The notes: a model not told the origin generated them from the letters alone. Counted from the stretch's first letter, positions 25,948-35,318 are shown. The stretch: 64,000 nt of DNA from Terrirubrum flagellatum (GCF_022059845.1 NZ_CP091851.1:4639501-4703500), one strand, 5' to 3'. Numbers and translations are program-made.

Positions 25948-26745
25948 ATGACAGACGGCCATCGCTATCGGACGATCTTCATCTCGGACGTTCATCTCGG
26001 CATGCGCACCAGCCAAGCCGAACAGCTTCTCGATTTTCTGCGCGTCGTCGACGCCGATACGATCTATCTCGTCGGCGACATCATCGATTTCTGGAAGGTC
26101 AGGCGCGGCGCCTATTGGCCGCAGGCCCACAATGATGTGCTGCAGAAGATCCTGCGCAAGGTTCGCAAGGGCTCGCATGTCGTCGTCATTCCCGGCAATC
26201 ATGACGAATGCCTGCGCGACTATGACGGCATGCAGTTCGGCGGCATCGAAATCCGCCTTCAGGCGATTCACACCGCCGCCGACGGCCGCCGTTATCTCGT
26301 CATGCATGGCGACGAATTCGACGTGGTCATCCGCACGGCCAGGTGGCTCGCCTTCCTCGGCGACGTCGGTTACGACGTCGCGCTCTGGCTCAACCGGCCG
26401 CTCAACTGGAGCCGACGTCATCTCGGCCTCGGCTACTGGTCGCTCTCCGCCTATCTCAAGCAGCGCGTGAAGCAGGCGGTCAGCTTCATCGGCGCCTTCG
26501 AGGAAGCGCTCGCCGGCGAGGCGCGCCGCCACAATGTCGATGGCGTGATCTGCGGCCATATCCATCAGGCCTGCGACCGGCAAATTCACGGCGCGCGTTA
26601 CCTCAATTGCGGCGACTGGGTCGAAAGCTGCACCGCCATCGCGGAGACGCAGAGCGGCGTGATGACCGTCATTCACTGGCGCGACGCGCAGGGCGAGATG
26701 GATCGCGAGCGGCGCGCTCCGGCGCTTGCGCCGCAGGCCGCCTGA
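25948..26745 (+). CDS. plcP: PlcP-type phospholipase C (calcineurin-like metallophosphoesterase)
   Basis: A 265-residue metallophosphoesterase related to LpxH. Metal ligands are D14 and H16 (SDVHLG), D44 (GDIIDFWK), N84/H85 (GNHDE), H120 (VMHGDEFD), and H204/H206 (GHIHQ). The FWKVRRGAYWPQ segment and the place beside btaA-btaB point to PlcP, which in Sinorhizobium removes the headgroup from phosphatidylcholine and similar lipids under phosphate starvation, giving diacylglycerol. LpxH-like function in lipid A synthesis is the alternative, but the neighbours argue for PlcP. ATG 25948 is used; a GTG lies one codon upstream. Confidence 0.82.
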   Translation: MTDGHRYRTIFISDVHLGMRTSQAEQLLDFLRVVDADTIYLVGDIIDFWKVRRGAYWPQAHNDVLQKILRKVRKGSHVVVIPGNHDECLRDYDGMQFGGIEIRLQAIHTAADGRRYLVMHGDEFDVVIRTARWLAFLGDVGYDVALWLNRPLNWSRRHLGLGYWSLSAYLKQRVKQAVSFIGAFEEALAGEARRHNVDGVICGHIHQACDRQIHGARYLNCGDWVESCTAIAETQSGVMTVIHWRDAQGEMDRERRAPALAPQAA

Positions 26746-26782
26746 CGCAGTGCGCCTGGATATTCTAAACGAGGATCATTTC

Positions 26783-28018
26783 ATGACGACGTTCGCGCCC
26801 GCGCCAAGCGGGAAACTGGCGCGCGAGGCTGTGCGACGCAACGAAGGCGGCGCCCGCGCCACCCTGCTCGAAGCGTTGTTCGCCGGCGTCTTTTCCGGCC
26901 TCGTCTATCCCCAGATCTGGGAAGACCCCGTCGTCGACATGGAAGGTCTGGCGCTGAAGCCGGGCGACCGCATGATCGCGATCGCGTCCGGCGGCTGCAA
27001 CGTGATGAGCTATCTGACGGCGCAGCCGTCGCAGATTGTCGCTGTCGATCTCAACGCCCACCACATCGCACTCCTGCGCCTCAAGATCGCGGCGGCGCGC
27101 CATCTACCCGACTATGCCGCCTTCCACGGCTTCTTCGGCAAGGCCGACCAGCGCGCGAATATCGCGCTGTTCGACCAGCATATCGCCGCCGCGCTCGATC
27201 CGGAGACGCGCGCCTACTGGATGTCGCGCGATCTCGTCGCGCGTCGCCGCATCAGCCGCTTCGCGCGCGGCTTCTATCGCTTCGGCGCGCTCGGTCGCTT
27301 CATCGGGCTCGCGCACAGCCTCGCTCATCTGCACGGCTATCGCCCCGAGAGGATTCTCGAAGCGAAGGGCCGCGACGCGCAGCGCGCCGTGTTTGACCGC
27401 GAGATCGCGCCCGTGATGTCGACGCCGATCGTGCGCGCGATCACCTCTTCGCGCGGCTCGTTGTTCGGACTCGGCATTCCGCCGGCGCAGTATGACGCGC
27501 TGGCCGGCGGCCGTTCGATGGCCGAAGTGCTGCTTGAACGACTCGAGCGACTCGCCTGCGGGTTTGATCAGAAGAATAATTATTTCGCCTGGCAAGCCTT
27601 CGGCCGGCGCTATGACCAGTGCGCCAACGCCTCGCTGCCGCCTTATCTCGAAGCTCGGAATTTCGACGTCGTGCGCCGCGAGGCCCATCGCGTCGAACCG
27701 ATGCAGCAGCCTCTGACACCGACGCTCGCGCGCGCGCCGGACGCGAGTTTTGATCGCTACGTGCTGCTCGACGCGCAGGACTGGATGGCGGCCGCCGATC
27801 TCAACAAGCTCTGGATCGAGATCACGCGCACGGCGCGGCCGGGCGCGCGCGTGATCTTCCGCACGGCGGCAAAGCCGTCCTTGCTGCCGGGCCAGGTCGA
27901 CGCCGAAGTGCTGGCGCGCTGGCGCTACGAAGAAGCGCTATCGCTTGACCTCACGCGCCGGGACCGCTCGGCGATTTATGGCGGCGCGCATGTCTATGCG
28001 CTGAAGCAGGCGAACTGA
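26783..28018 (+). CDS. btaA: BtaA, S-adenosylmethionine:diacylglycerol 3-amino-3-carboxypropyl transferase
   Basis: A 411-residue DUF3419 protein. BtaA moves the 3-amino-3-carboxypropyl group of SAM to diacylglycerol, the first step to the betaine lipid DGTS. The conserved VYPQIWEDPVVDMEGL (41-56) and SAM-site IAIASGGCNVMSYL with VDLNAHHI (66-94) are present, as is a basic membrane-facing middle region. The ATG at 26783 is taken with a GAGGATC ribosome site; plcP ends 37 bases upstream and btaB starts 27 bases downstream. Confidence 0.93.
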   Translation: MTTFAPAPSGKLAREAVRRNEGGARATLLEALFAGVFSGLVYPQIWEDPVVDMEGLALKPGDRMIAIASGGCNVMSYLTAQPSQIVAVDLNAHHIALLRLKIAAARHLPDYAAFHGFFGKADQRANIALFDQHIAAALDPETRAYWMSRDLVARRRISRFARGFYRFGALGRFIGLAHSLAHLHGYRPERILEAKGRDAQRAVFDREIAPVMSTPIVRAITSSRGSLFGLGIPPAQYDALAGGRSMAEVLLERLERLACGFDQKNNYFAWQAFGRRYDQCANASLPPYLEARNFDVVRREAHRVEPMQQPLTPTLARAPDASFDRYVLLDAQDWMAAADLNKLWIEITRTARPGARVIFRTAAKPSLLPGQVDAEVLARWRYEEALSLDLTRRDRSAIYGGAHVYALKQAN

Positions 28019-28045
28019 CGCGCGCCGATTGCTCTGGGCGTTTCA

Positions 28046-28765
28046 ATGATGAATGCAACGGACTCACAGCGCCCGGGCCAGGCCGGAGTGGAGCAGCGGG
28101 AACAGCCGCCGATCAAGCGTCATGCGGCGCTGATGGATCGCACCTATCGTTTTCAGCGGCATATCTATGACGCGACGCGCAAGCATTATCTACTCGGGCG
28201 TTCGCTGCTGATCGAAAGGCTGCAGCCCCCGCATGAAGGGACGGCGCTTGAGGTCGGCGCCGGCACGGCGAGCAATCTCATCCTTGCCGCCGAGCTTTAT
28301 CCGACAGCCCGCCTTTACGGCGTCGACATCTCCTCGATGATGCTCGCGACCGCGCGCACGAAAATCGAACATCGCGGTCTCTCGGATCGTATCCGGCTGC
28401 AGCTCGCCGACGCGACGCGGCTCGACGGACTCTCCTTTTTCAATGTCGGGCAGTTCGACCGGATATTCTTCTCCTATTCCCTGTCAATGATTCCGGACTG
28501 GCGCGCGGCGCTGGATTGCGCGCTGACACATCTGAAGCCGGGAGGCGAACTGCATATTGTCGATTTCGGCGACATGAGCGAGCTGCCGCGCATCGCCAAA
28601 TCAGGCTTGCGGATGTGGCTGCGCTGGTTCCACGTCACGCCGCGGGACGAGTTGCGCGGCGCCATCGCCTCCATGGCGTTGGGCGATGATCATTCCTGCG
28701 CGTTTGAATCTCTCTGGAGCGGCTACGCTTTCCACGCCGTGATCAAGAAACGAGCGTCGCATTAG
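28046..28765 (+). CDS. btaB: BtaB, SAM-dependent N-methyltransferase of betaine lipid synthesis
   Basis: A 239-residue class I methyltransferase. BtaB adds three methyl groups to diacylglyceryl-homoserine, giving DGTS. Seen here: SAM motif I ALEVGAGTASN (67-77), YGVDIS, FFSYSLSMIPDW and the GGELHIVDFG strand. MDRTYRFQRHIYDATRKHYLLGR is the conserved BtaB start region. It ends the operon; the next gene is convergent. The operon replaces phospholipids by phosphorus-free lipid. Confidence 0.92.
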   Translation: MMNATDSQRPGQAGVEQREQPPIKRHAALMDRTYRFQRHIYDATRKHYLLGRSLLIERLQPPHEGTALEVGAGTASNLILAAELYPTARLYGVDISSMMLATARTKIEHRGLSDRIRLQLADATRLDGLSFFNVGQFDRIFFSYSLSMIPDWRAALDCALTHLKPGGELHIVDFGDMSELPRIAKSGLRMWLRWFHVTPRDELRGAIASMALGDDHSCAFESLWSGYAFHAVIKKRASH

Positions 28766-28775
28766 CGAACGGCGA

Positions 28776-30851
28776 TCAACCGCCGAAAAGCTTCTCCAGA
28801 ATTCCCTTTTCCTGCGGGATCATACGCACGCGATCGTCGGTCGCCACAGGAGCGACGCGGGCGCGGGCCGAAGGCGGGATCGGCGCAAGTTGCGCGACAG
28901 GCGCGAAATCGGACGGCTCGCCGTCAACAGGCGCAAGCTGGTAACGGCCGCCGGGCAGCGGCGTCGGTTGCACGTTCTGATGCGCGGCGCGCATGAACTT
29001 GCTCCAGATCTCGACTGGCAGATTGCCGCCCGTGACCTTCTTCGTCGGAGAGTTGTCGTCGTTGCCGAGCCAGACGGCGGCGACGAGATGGGAGGTGTAG
29101 CCGACGAACCAGGCGTCGCGGAAATCCTGCGTCGTGCCTGTCTTGCCCGCCGCCTCCCAGCCGGGAAGCTCCGCCTTGCGCGCCGTTCCGACCGTCAGCG
29201 TCTGGCGCATCATCGCATTCATCATCGCGACCTTGTCAGGATCAACCACCTTCCCGAAGCCGGTCGCCGCCCTGTTGTAGATCACTTTTCCGTCGCCCGA
29301 TTTCACGCGCACGACGATGTAGGGAATGACGCCTGAGCCGCCGTTGGCGAAGGGCGCATAGGCCGACACCAGCTCGATCGGCGCGACTTCTGACGTGCCA
29401 AGAGCCAGCGACGCGTTCGGCTGCAGCGGCGAATGGATGCCCAGCCGCTGCGCGACGCGCACAACATTCTTCGGGCCGACTTCCTGCGCAAGCTTCACCG
29501 CGATCGTATTGAGCGAGAGCGCCAGCGCCTTGGCGAGCGACACAGGGCCCGAATAGGTTCGCGAGTAATTCTCCGGCTGCCATCCCCTGATATTCACGGG
29601 AGAATCATCGCGCACGGTCTCCGGCGTCAGGCCGGATTCAAGCGCGGTAAGATAAACGAACGGCTTGAAAGAGGAGCCCGGCTGACGCCGCGCGGCGACC
29701 GCGCGGTTGAACTGGCTTTCGCTATAGTTGCGGCCGCCCACGAGAGCGCGCACGCCGCCGTCTGGCGTGATCGCGACGATCGCGCCCTGCGACACATTGA
29801 ATTTGCCGCCGCGCGCGTTGAGGTCGTCCGTCAGCATCTTCTCGGCCGCCGATTGCAGCGCCGGCTCGATCGTCGTCTGCACGACGACGTCATTCTCGAC
29901 GCGGCCGATGAAGTCGTCGAGCACGTCCATGACATAATCGGCGGCGTAATTCGCGGAGCCTGCGCCAGCGGGGCGCACCGCATTCGCCGGTTTCTCGATC
30001 GCCACTTTCACCGACGCGGCGTCGGCGAAGCCCTCGCGCGCCATCGCGTTCAGCACGAGCTCGGCGCGCGCCTGCGCCGCGTCAGGATTGCGATTGGGCG
30101 CCAGACGCGACGGCGCCTGCACGAGGCCGGCGAGGATCGCAGCCTCGGAAAGAGTCACCGCGCGCGCCGACTTCGAGAAATATTTCTGCGCAGCCGCTTC
30201 GACGCCATAGGCGCCGGAGCCGAAATAGACGCGGTTGAGATAGAGTTCGAGGATCTGATCCTTGGAGTAGGTGCGCTCAAGCCAGATCGACAGGATCGCT
30301 TCCTGAATCTTGCGCGATGCAGTGCGCTCCTGCGTAAGGAAGAGATTCTTTGCGAGCTGCTGCGTCAGCGTTGAACCGCCCTGCATGCCGCCGCCGCGCG
30401 ATACGACGTTGCGCACAAGCGCGCGCGCAATGCCGACGGGATCGACGCCATAGTGCGAATAGAAGCGATGGTCCTCGATGGCGATGAAGGCCTTCGGCAA
30501 ATAGGGCGGCAATTCTTTCAGCGTCACGGTCCGGCCGCCGGTCTCGCCGCGATTGGCGAGCAGCGAACCATCGGATGCAAGGATCGCGATGTTCGGCGGG
30601 CGCTTCGGAACGCTCAACTGATCGATCGGCGGCAGTTTCGTGGCGTGCCAGGCGACGAGGCCGCCAACGCCGATCACGCCCCAGATCGCGAGCACGAAAC
30701 CCCAATAGAACAGGCCGCCGATGAAGGAACGACCGCGCTTCTTTTTGGATTTGCTCCGCGATGGTTTGGGGTCGCGATCACCGCCGCCGCCAGAGCGGGC
30801 CTTCGCGCGGCGGCTGTCGGGCACGGGGCGGTCCTCCGGACGCAGGAACAT
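28776..30851 (-). CDS. Class A penicillin-binding protein 1A
   Basis: A 691-residue bifunctional peptidoglycan synthase. A basic cytoplasmic tail and one membrane helix (about 45-68) precede the GT51 glycosyltransferase domain (catalytic E126 in IEDHRFYSHYGVD; GGSTLTQQLAKNLF) and the transpeptidase domain (S393-x-x-K396 in PGSSFKPF, SLN 446-448, KTG 570-572). The ATG at 30851 (MFLRPEDRP) is preferred; a TTG at 30935 would add 28 residues. A perfect CtrA-type box lies upstream at 30993-31007. The last gene partner, btaB, converges. Confidence 0.93.
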   Translation of the reverse strand: MFLRPEDRPVPDSRRAKARSGGGGDRDPKPSRSKSKKKRGRSFIGGLFYWGFVLAIWGVIGVGGLVAWHATKLPPIDQLSVPKRPPNIAILASDGSLLANRGETGGRTVTLKELPPYLPKAFIAIEDHRFYSHYGVDPVGIARALVRNVVSRGGGMQGGSTLTQQLAKNLFLTQERTASRKIQEAILSIWLERTYSKDQILELYLNRVYFGSGAYGVEAAAQKYFSKSARAVTLSEAAILAGLVQAPSRLAPNRNPDAAQARAELVLNAMAREGFADAASVKVAIEKPANAVRPAGAGSANYAADYVMDVLDDFIGRVENDVVVQTTIEPALQSAAEKMLTDDLNARGGKFNVSQGAIVAITPDGGVRALVGGRNYSESQFNRAVAARRQPGSSFKPFVYLTALESGLTPETVRDDSPVNIRGWQPENYSRTYSGPVSLAKALALSLNTIAVKLAQEVGPKNVVRVAQRLGIHSPLQPNASLALGTSEVAPIELVSAYAPFANGGSGVIPYIVVRVKSGDGKVIYNRAATGFGKVVDPDKVAMMNAMMRQTLTVGTARKAELPGWEAAGKTGTTQDFRDAWFVGYTSHLVAAVWLGNDDNSPTKKVTGGNLPVEIWSKFMRAAHQNVQPTPLPGGRYQLAPVDGEPSDFAPVAQLAPIPPSARARVAPVATDDRVRMIPQEKGILEKLFGG

Positions 30852-30992
30852 GCTGGAAAAGCCGCTGGGCGCGAAGGTCGGCTCCCGGCGTTGCGATGCA
30901 GCTCCCCGCGCCACTGATGCCCCCGCCTGCGCCAACGCGCGCGCTCCCCGCCTGAAATCGAGGAACGACCGGTGCAGATTGAATGTGGCGGA

Positions 30993-31007
30993 TTAAGGAG
31001 TGGTTAA
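30993..31007 (-). promoter_or_regulatory. TTAA-N7-TTAA, putative CtrA box before the PBP1A gene
   Basis: TTAA (30993-30996) and TTAA (31004-31007) have exact 7-base spacing, matching the CtrA consensus of alphaproteobacteria. The box sits in the 205-base gap upstream of the PBP1A gene, with another TTAA half-site near 31047. Cell-cycle control of a wall synthase by CtrA is plausible; binding is inferred. Confidence 0.5.
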
Positions 31008-31056
31008 GGGTTGAGGCCCGGCCGCGGCGCGCGAGTTATCCGCCGTGGTTAAAACG

Positions 31057-31677
31057 TCACGCCCGCGCCGCGGCGATCGCGCCCTTCATCTGGGCCGACG
31101 GGAGATAGCCGACATAGGCGCTGCGGCCGATCAGCCAGGACGGCGTCGCAGAGAGATTGTTGCGCGCGCCGAAATCGGCCGACGCGGTCAGCGCAGCGGT
31201 GACGACGTCGGAATTCGCGGTCTGCGCGATCGATTCCACATCAAGACCGATCTTCCTGACGATGGCGATCGCAGCGTCGCCATCCGCGACGCCCCTCATC
31301 CCGAGCAATTCGCGATGCAATGTCGGATAGGCCTCGGGCGAATCCATCGCCACCGCGAGCGCGACCTTGTGGGCGAGCACGGAGGCGACGCCAAGAATCG
31401 CATAATTTACGAGGATCAGGCGAAGCCGAGAGTCGCCCTTGACCAACGCATCGACGTCGTGGGCGCCGCGACGGCACCAGGGACAGTTGTAATCGAAGAA
31501 TTCCACCAAAGTGATCGAGCCGTTGCGCGATCCCATGCGGAAGGTCGCGGGCAGCGCCAGCGCCTCGCGCGTCACGTCAGGCGAAATATCAAACCGCGTC
31601 GCCTCGCCTTCCTGGGCAAAGGCCGGCGCAGCGCCCGCAGTCGCGAGCGCCGTGATCAACGCGCGACGATCGATCAC
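31057..31677 (-). CDS. DsbA family thiol:disulfide oxidoreductase
   Basis: A 206-residue exported thioredoxin-fold protein. The N-terminal MIDRRALITALATAGAAPAFAQ is a signal peptide with an RR pair. The redox motif is C65-P-W-C68 (EFFDYNCPWCRR), and cis-proline is in LSATPSWL. It resembles the DsbA/ScsC/Com1-like group of alphaproteobacteria. Its start overlaps the fabI stop by four bases (31674-31677), so it ends the fabA-fabB-DUF3303-fabI operon. Confidence 0.88.
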   Translation of the reverse strand: MIDRRALITALATAGAAPAFAQEGEATRFDISPDVTREALALPATFRMGSRNGSITLVEFFDYNCPWCRRGAHDVDALVKGDSRLRLILVNYAILGVASVLAHKVALAVAMDSPEAYPTLHRELLGMRGVADGDAAIAIVRKIGLDVESIAQTANSDVVTAALTASADFGARNNLSATPSWLIGRSAYVGYLPSAQMKGAIAAARA

Positions 31678-32519
31678 GCGCCGTTTCCCGGAACTTTCAG
31701 ATTTTCCGGACGCGGCATCGAGATGATGTTGTAGCCGGCGTCGACATGGATGATCTCGCCCGTCGTGTCTTGTGAGAGATCGGACAGGAGATAGAGCGCG
31801 GTCCCCGCGATGCCTTCGAGCGAAACCGAACGGCGCAGCGGCGCATGATCCTTCTGGAAGGACAGCATGAAGCGCGCATCGGTGATGCCGGCGCCGGCGA
31901 GCGTGCGCACCGGGCCGGGAGAGATGGCGTTCACGCGAATATTTTGCGGGCCGAAGTCAGCGGCGAGATAGCGCATGCTGGCTTCGAGCGCAGCCTTGGC
32001 GACGCCCATGACATTGTAGTTCGGCATTACGCGCAGCGAGCCGCCGAAGGTCAGCGTCACCAGCGAGCCGCCATTCGGCATCAGCTCCGCCGCGCGCTTC
32101 GCGACTTCGGTGAAGGAGAAACAGGAGATCACCATGGTGCGCGAGAAATTCTCGCGCGAGGTATCGGCGTAGCGGCCCTTCAGCTCGTTCTTGTCGGAGA
32201 AACCGATGGCGTGGACAACGAAATCGAGGCCGCCCCATTTCTCCTTCAGCGTCGCGAACGCAGCGTCAACCGACGCGATGTCCTCGACATCGCAGGGGAG
32301 AGCGAGCGACGCGCCAAGCGACTGCGCCAGCGGCGTCACACGCTTGCCGAGCGCTTCACCCTGATAGGTGAAGGCGAGCTCGGTGCCCTGCTCGGCGAGC
32401 AGCTTCGCAATTCCCCATGCGATGGAGTGATCGTTCGCAACCCCCATGATGAGGCCGCGCTTCCCTTGCATCAACACGCCCGAAGTCCCTTGCCCGCCCG
32501 TGGTATCTTGCGGCGACAC
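31674..32519 (-). CDS. fabI: Enoyl-[acyl-carrier-protein] reductase (NADH) FabI
   Basis: A 281-residue SDR-type enzyme that reduces the enoyl-ACP double bond in each round of fatty-acid elongation. The atypical NAD motif GVANDHSIAWG (26-36) and the active site Y168-x6-K175 (YNVMGVAK) are diagnostic of FabI. A GTG start at 32519 is used; the ATG at 32471 (MQGKRGLIMG) is the alternative. Part of the fabA-fabB operon and 26 bases from the DUF3303 gene. Confidence 0.94.
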   Translation of the reverse strand: MSPQDTTGGQGTSGVLMQGKRGLIMGVANDHSIAWGIAKLLAEQGTELAFTYQGEALGKRVTPLAQSLGASLALPCDVEDIASVDAAFATLKEKWGGLDFVVHAIGFSDKNELKGRYADTSRENFSRTMVISCFSFTEVAKRAAELMPNGGSLVTLTFGGSLRVMPNYNVMGVAKAALEASMRYLAADFGPQNIRVNAISPGPVRTLAGAGITDARFMLSFQKDHAPLRRSVSLEGIAGTALYLLSDLSQDTTGEIIHVDAGYNIISMPRPENLKVPGNGA

Positions 32520-32545
32520 TCAGCTTGTTCGCCGCCCCGAACAAA

Positions 32546-32818
32546 TCACAAATATTTGCTGATCCTTGCGGCGACATCTTTCGATGGGGCCACCGGCACG
32601 ATCTCGAAACGCGCGAGATCGCTCCATTGAGCGACCCATTCCTGCAGCAATGTGATGTCGTCGCATTCCATCAGCTGGAAGCAGCGTCCGAAGCTCGCCT
32701 CGATCCAGCTATCGACGTAACGCACGCCTTCCGGCGCCATGCGGCCCTGGTCACGGAACCTGCGATAGATGTCCTTCACCCGCGCCTGATCGAAATGCTC
32801 GATCACCATGAAGAGCAT
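32546..32818 (-). CDS. DUF3303 domain protein in the fab operon
   Basis: A 90-residue protein of the DUF3303 family, dimeric alpha/beta-barrel-like in pattern ([65 protein letters not shown]). The function is unknown. The start codon overlaps the fabB stop by one base (TGATG), a strong sign of translational coupling. Its place between fabB and fabI suggests a role, or at least coregulation, with fatty-acid synthesis. Confidence 0.82.
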   Translation of the reverse strand: MLFMVIEHFDQARVKDIYRRFRDQGRMAPEGVRYVDSWIEASFGRCFQLMECDDITLLQEWVAQWSDLARFEIVPVAPSKDVAARISKYL

Positions 32819-34044
32819 CAGGCGTCGAGCCGCTTCATCACGATGGTGGCGTTGGTGCCGCCGAAGCCGAATGAGTTCGAGAGCACGCAGCCGACCTTGG
32901 CGTCGTCGATGCGTTGGCGGACGATCGGCATGTCGGCGAAGGCGGGATCAAGCTCCTCGATATGGGCGCTCTCGCAGATGAAGCCGTTATTCATCATCAG
33001 GAGCGAGTAGATCGCCTCCTGCACGCCCGTCGCGCCGAGCGAATGGCCCGTGAGCGCCTTGGTCGCCGAGATCGGCGGGCATTTGTCGCCGGCGCCGAAG
33101 ACGTTGCGCAGCGCCGTAATCTCGGGACCGTCGCCGGCCGGCGTCGAGGTGCCGTGCGGATTGATGTAATCGATCTTGGTCTTCACAGTCGCCAGCGCCT
33201 GCTTCATGCAGCGCTCGCCACCTTCGCCCGATGGCGCGACCATGTCGTAACCATCAGACGTCGCGCCATAGCCGACGATCTCGCCATAGATCTTCGCGCC
33301 GCGCGCCTTCGCATGCTCAAGCTCTTCCAGCACGAGCACGCCGGCGCCGCCGGCGATGACGAAACCGTCGCGATTGACGTCGTAGGGACGCGAGGCGACG
33401 GTCGGACGATCGTTGAACTTCGTCGACATGGCGCCCATGGCGTCGAACAGCACCGAGAGCGTCCAGTCGAGCTCCTCGCAGCCGCCGGCGAAAATCACAT
33501 CCTGCTTGCCCCACTGGATCAGCTCATAGGCGTTGCCGATGCAATGGTTCGATGTCGCGCAGGCCGACGAGATCGAATAGTTGACGCCCTTGATCTTGAA
33601 CCAGGTGGCGAGCGTCGCCGATGCGGTCGACGACATCGCCTTCGGCACGGCGAAGGGGCCGACCCGCTTCGAGGATTTGAATTCACGCGCCTTGTCGGAG
33701 GCTTCGATCAGGGTGCGCGTCGACGGGCCGCCGGAACCCATGATGATGCCGGTGCGCTCGTTCGAGACTTCGCCGGCTTCAAGGCCCGAATCCAGAATCG
33801 CCTGCTCCATGGCGACATGGTTCCAGGCCGTGCCGCCGCCATGGAAGCGCATGGCGCGACGATCGATGACGCCCTCCGGATTGAGCGAGGGCGCGCCGGA
33901 CACCTGGCAGCGGAATCCGTGATCAGCGAAGGATTGATCGCGCGCGATGCCTGACTTCGCCTCGCGAAGGGAGGCGAGCACCTCGTTGGCGTTATTGCCG
34001 ATGGATGAGACGATGCCCATCCCGGTGACGACGACGCGTCTCAT
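32818..34044 (-). CDS. fabB: 3-oxoacyl-[acyl-carrier-protein] synthase I FabB
   Basis: A 408-residue condensing enzyme required to elongate the cis-3-decenoyl chain made by FabA. The nucleophile is C162 in [10 protein letters not shown]; the two histidines are in [11 protein letters not shown] and [10 protein letters not shown]. The [18 protein letters not shown] start is typical. It follows fabA by 69 bases on the same strand and couples to the DUF3303 gene. Together with fabA it shows anaerobic-type unsaturated fatty-acid synthesis. Confidence 0.95.
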   Translation of the reverse strand: MRRVVVTGMGIVSSIGNNANEVLASLREAKSGIARDQSFADHGFRCQVSGAPSLNPEGVIDRRAMRFHGGGTAWNHVAMEQAILDSGLEAGEVSNERTGIIMGSGGPSTRTLIEASDKAREFKSSKRVGPFAVPKAMSSTASATLATWFKIKGVNYSISSACATSNHCIGNAYELIQWGKQDVIFAGGCEELDWTLSVLFDAMGAMSTKFNDRPTVASRPYDVNRDGFVIAGGAGVLVLEELEHAKARGAKIYGEIVGYGATSDGYDMVAPSGEGGERCMKQALATVKTKIDYINPHGTSTPAGDGPEITALRNVFGAGDKCPPISATKALTGHSLGATGVQEAIYSLLMMNNGFICESAHIEELDPAFADMPIVRQRIDDAKVGCVLSNSFGFGGTNATIVMKRLDA

Positions 34045-34113
34045 ACCGATGTCCGCTCCAAACCTGAACTCCGAACGTGGGGACTTCGCCCGTCCGAAGC
34101 AAGGCGCGCGCTA

Positions 34114-34626
34114 TCACGCAGCGCCGGGCTTGAACAGGCCGACCCTCATATCCTTCACGTCATAGATGCGGCGGCCGTCCGCCTCCAGCCAGCCATCGGC
34201 GATGCCGAGAACCAGCTTCGAGCGGAAGACGCGCTTGAATTCGACGCCGTAGACGACCTTCTTGACCGTCGGGAGCACCTGATCGGCGAACTTGACCTCG
34301 CCGACGCCCAGCGCCCGGCCGCGCCCCTCGGCGCCCAGCCACCCCAGGAAAAAGCCGGTGAGCTGCCACAGCGCATCGAGGCCAAGGCAACCCGGCATGA
34401 CGGGGTCGCCCTTGAAGTGACAGGGGAAGAACCAGAGGTCGGGGCGCACATCGAACTCAGCCCGGACATGCCCCTTGCCGTTGACGCCGCCGGCTTCGGA
34501 AATCTCCGTGATGCGGTCGAACATCAGCATCGGCGGCAGAGGGAGCTGGGCGTTGCCGGGGCCGAACAGTTCGCCACGGCCGCAGCTCAGCAGCTCCTCA
34601 TAGGTGAAAGACGATTGCCGCGTCAT
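34114..34626 (-). CDS. fabA: 3-hydroxydecanoyl-[acyl-carrier-protein] dehydratase/isomerase FabA
   Basis: A 170-residue hot-dog-fold enzyme that introduces the cis double bond at C10. The active site H70 ([14 protein letters not shown]) and D84 (LGLDALWQ) are present, and the start [35 protein letters not shown] is typical. It heads the operon fabA-fabB-DUF3303-fabI-dsbA-like and is divergent from irr with a 175-base gap. This neighbour order is common in the order. Confidence 0.95.
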   Translation of the reverse strand: MTRQSSFTYEELLSCGRGELFGPGNAQLPLPPMLMFDRITEISEAGGVNGKGHVRAEFDVRPDLWFFPCHFKGDPVMPGCLGLDALWQLTGFFLGWLGAEGRGRALGVGEVKFADQVLPTVKKVVYGVEFKRVFRSKLVLGIADGWLEADGRRIYDVKDMRVGLFKPGAA

Positions 34627-34801
34627 CGTAGAAGTCGACCTCTCCCCCGCGCAGACTCCAACAGGCGCGGATCAGAGCGCTCCTATCATGCTGACAGGCG
34701 GGCCGAAAGCGGCCTGACAAGCCGCGGTGAACACGCCCCAAATTCACCTTGCCGGACATGATCCTTGCGGTCAGGGCCGCCAGCAAGTATTTAGGCGCAT
34801 C

Positions 34802-35281
34802 ATGAGCGCAAACTTGAACCTGACCGACGCCGTGGCGGCGTCCCGGCTCCGCGATGCCGCGCCCCAGGCCCGCCCCGGCTGCCCGTTCAATGCGCTGCGC
34901 GTGCGTCTGCGAGGGGTCAATCTCCGCCCGACCCGGCAGCGTGTGGCGCTCGGATGGCTCCTGTTCGCCAAGGGCGATCGTCATGTGACGGCGGAAATGC
35001 TCTATGAAGAAGCGACACGGGCGCGCGTGCCGGTCTCGCTTGCGACCATTTACAACACCCTGCACCAGTTCACCGAAGCCGGATTGCTGCGGGAAGTCGC
35101 CGTCGACGGCTCCAAGACCTATTTCGACACCAATATCTCCGATCACCACCATTTCTTCGTCGAGGGCGAGGAGAAGCTGGTCGACATTCCCGGCGCGATC
35201 GAGGTCGGCGCGCTGCCGCTTGCCCCGGAAGGAATGGAGATTTCCCGCGTCGACGTGATCGTGCGGATCCGGAAGCGCTAA
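34802..35281 (+). CDS. irr: Iron response regulator Irr (Fur family)
   Basis: A 159-residue Fur-family regulator of the Irr type. The DNA-binding half has LRPTRQRVALGWLLFAKGDRHVTAEMLYEEA, and the heme-linked HHH triplet is at 115-117 (SDHHHFFVEG). An N-terminal extension carries C27-P28 (RPGCPFNAL), the heme regulatory motif that in Bradyrhizobium drives heme-dependent turnover. Irr represses heme synthesis and activates iron uptake under iron limitation. The ATG at 34802 begins the conserved N terminus. hemE and hemJ lie further along. Confidence 0.93.
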   Translation: MSANLNLTDAVAASRLRDAAPQARPGCPFNALRVRLRGVNLRPTRQRVALGWLLFAKGDRHVTAEMLYEEATRARVPVSLATIYNTLHQFTEAGLLREVAVDGSKTYFDTNISDHHHFFVEGEEKLVDIPGAIEVGALPLAPEGMEISRVDVIVRIRKR

Positions 35282-35318
35282 GCCGGCTATTCCAGGCGCG
35301 CCGCGCCGCTGATTTCAA

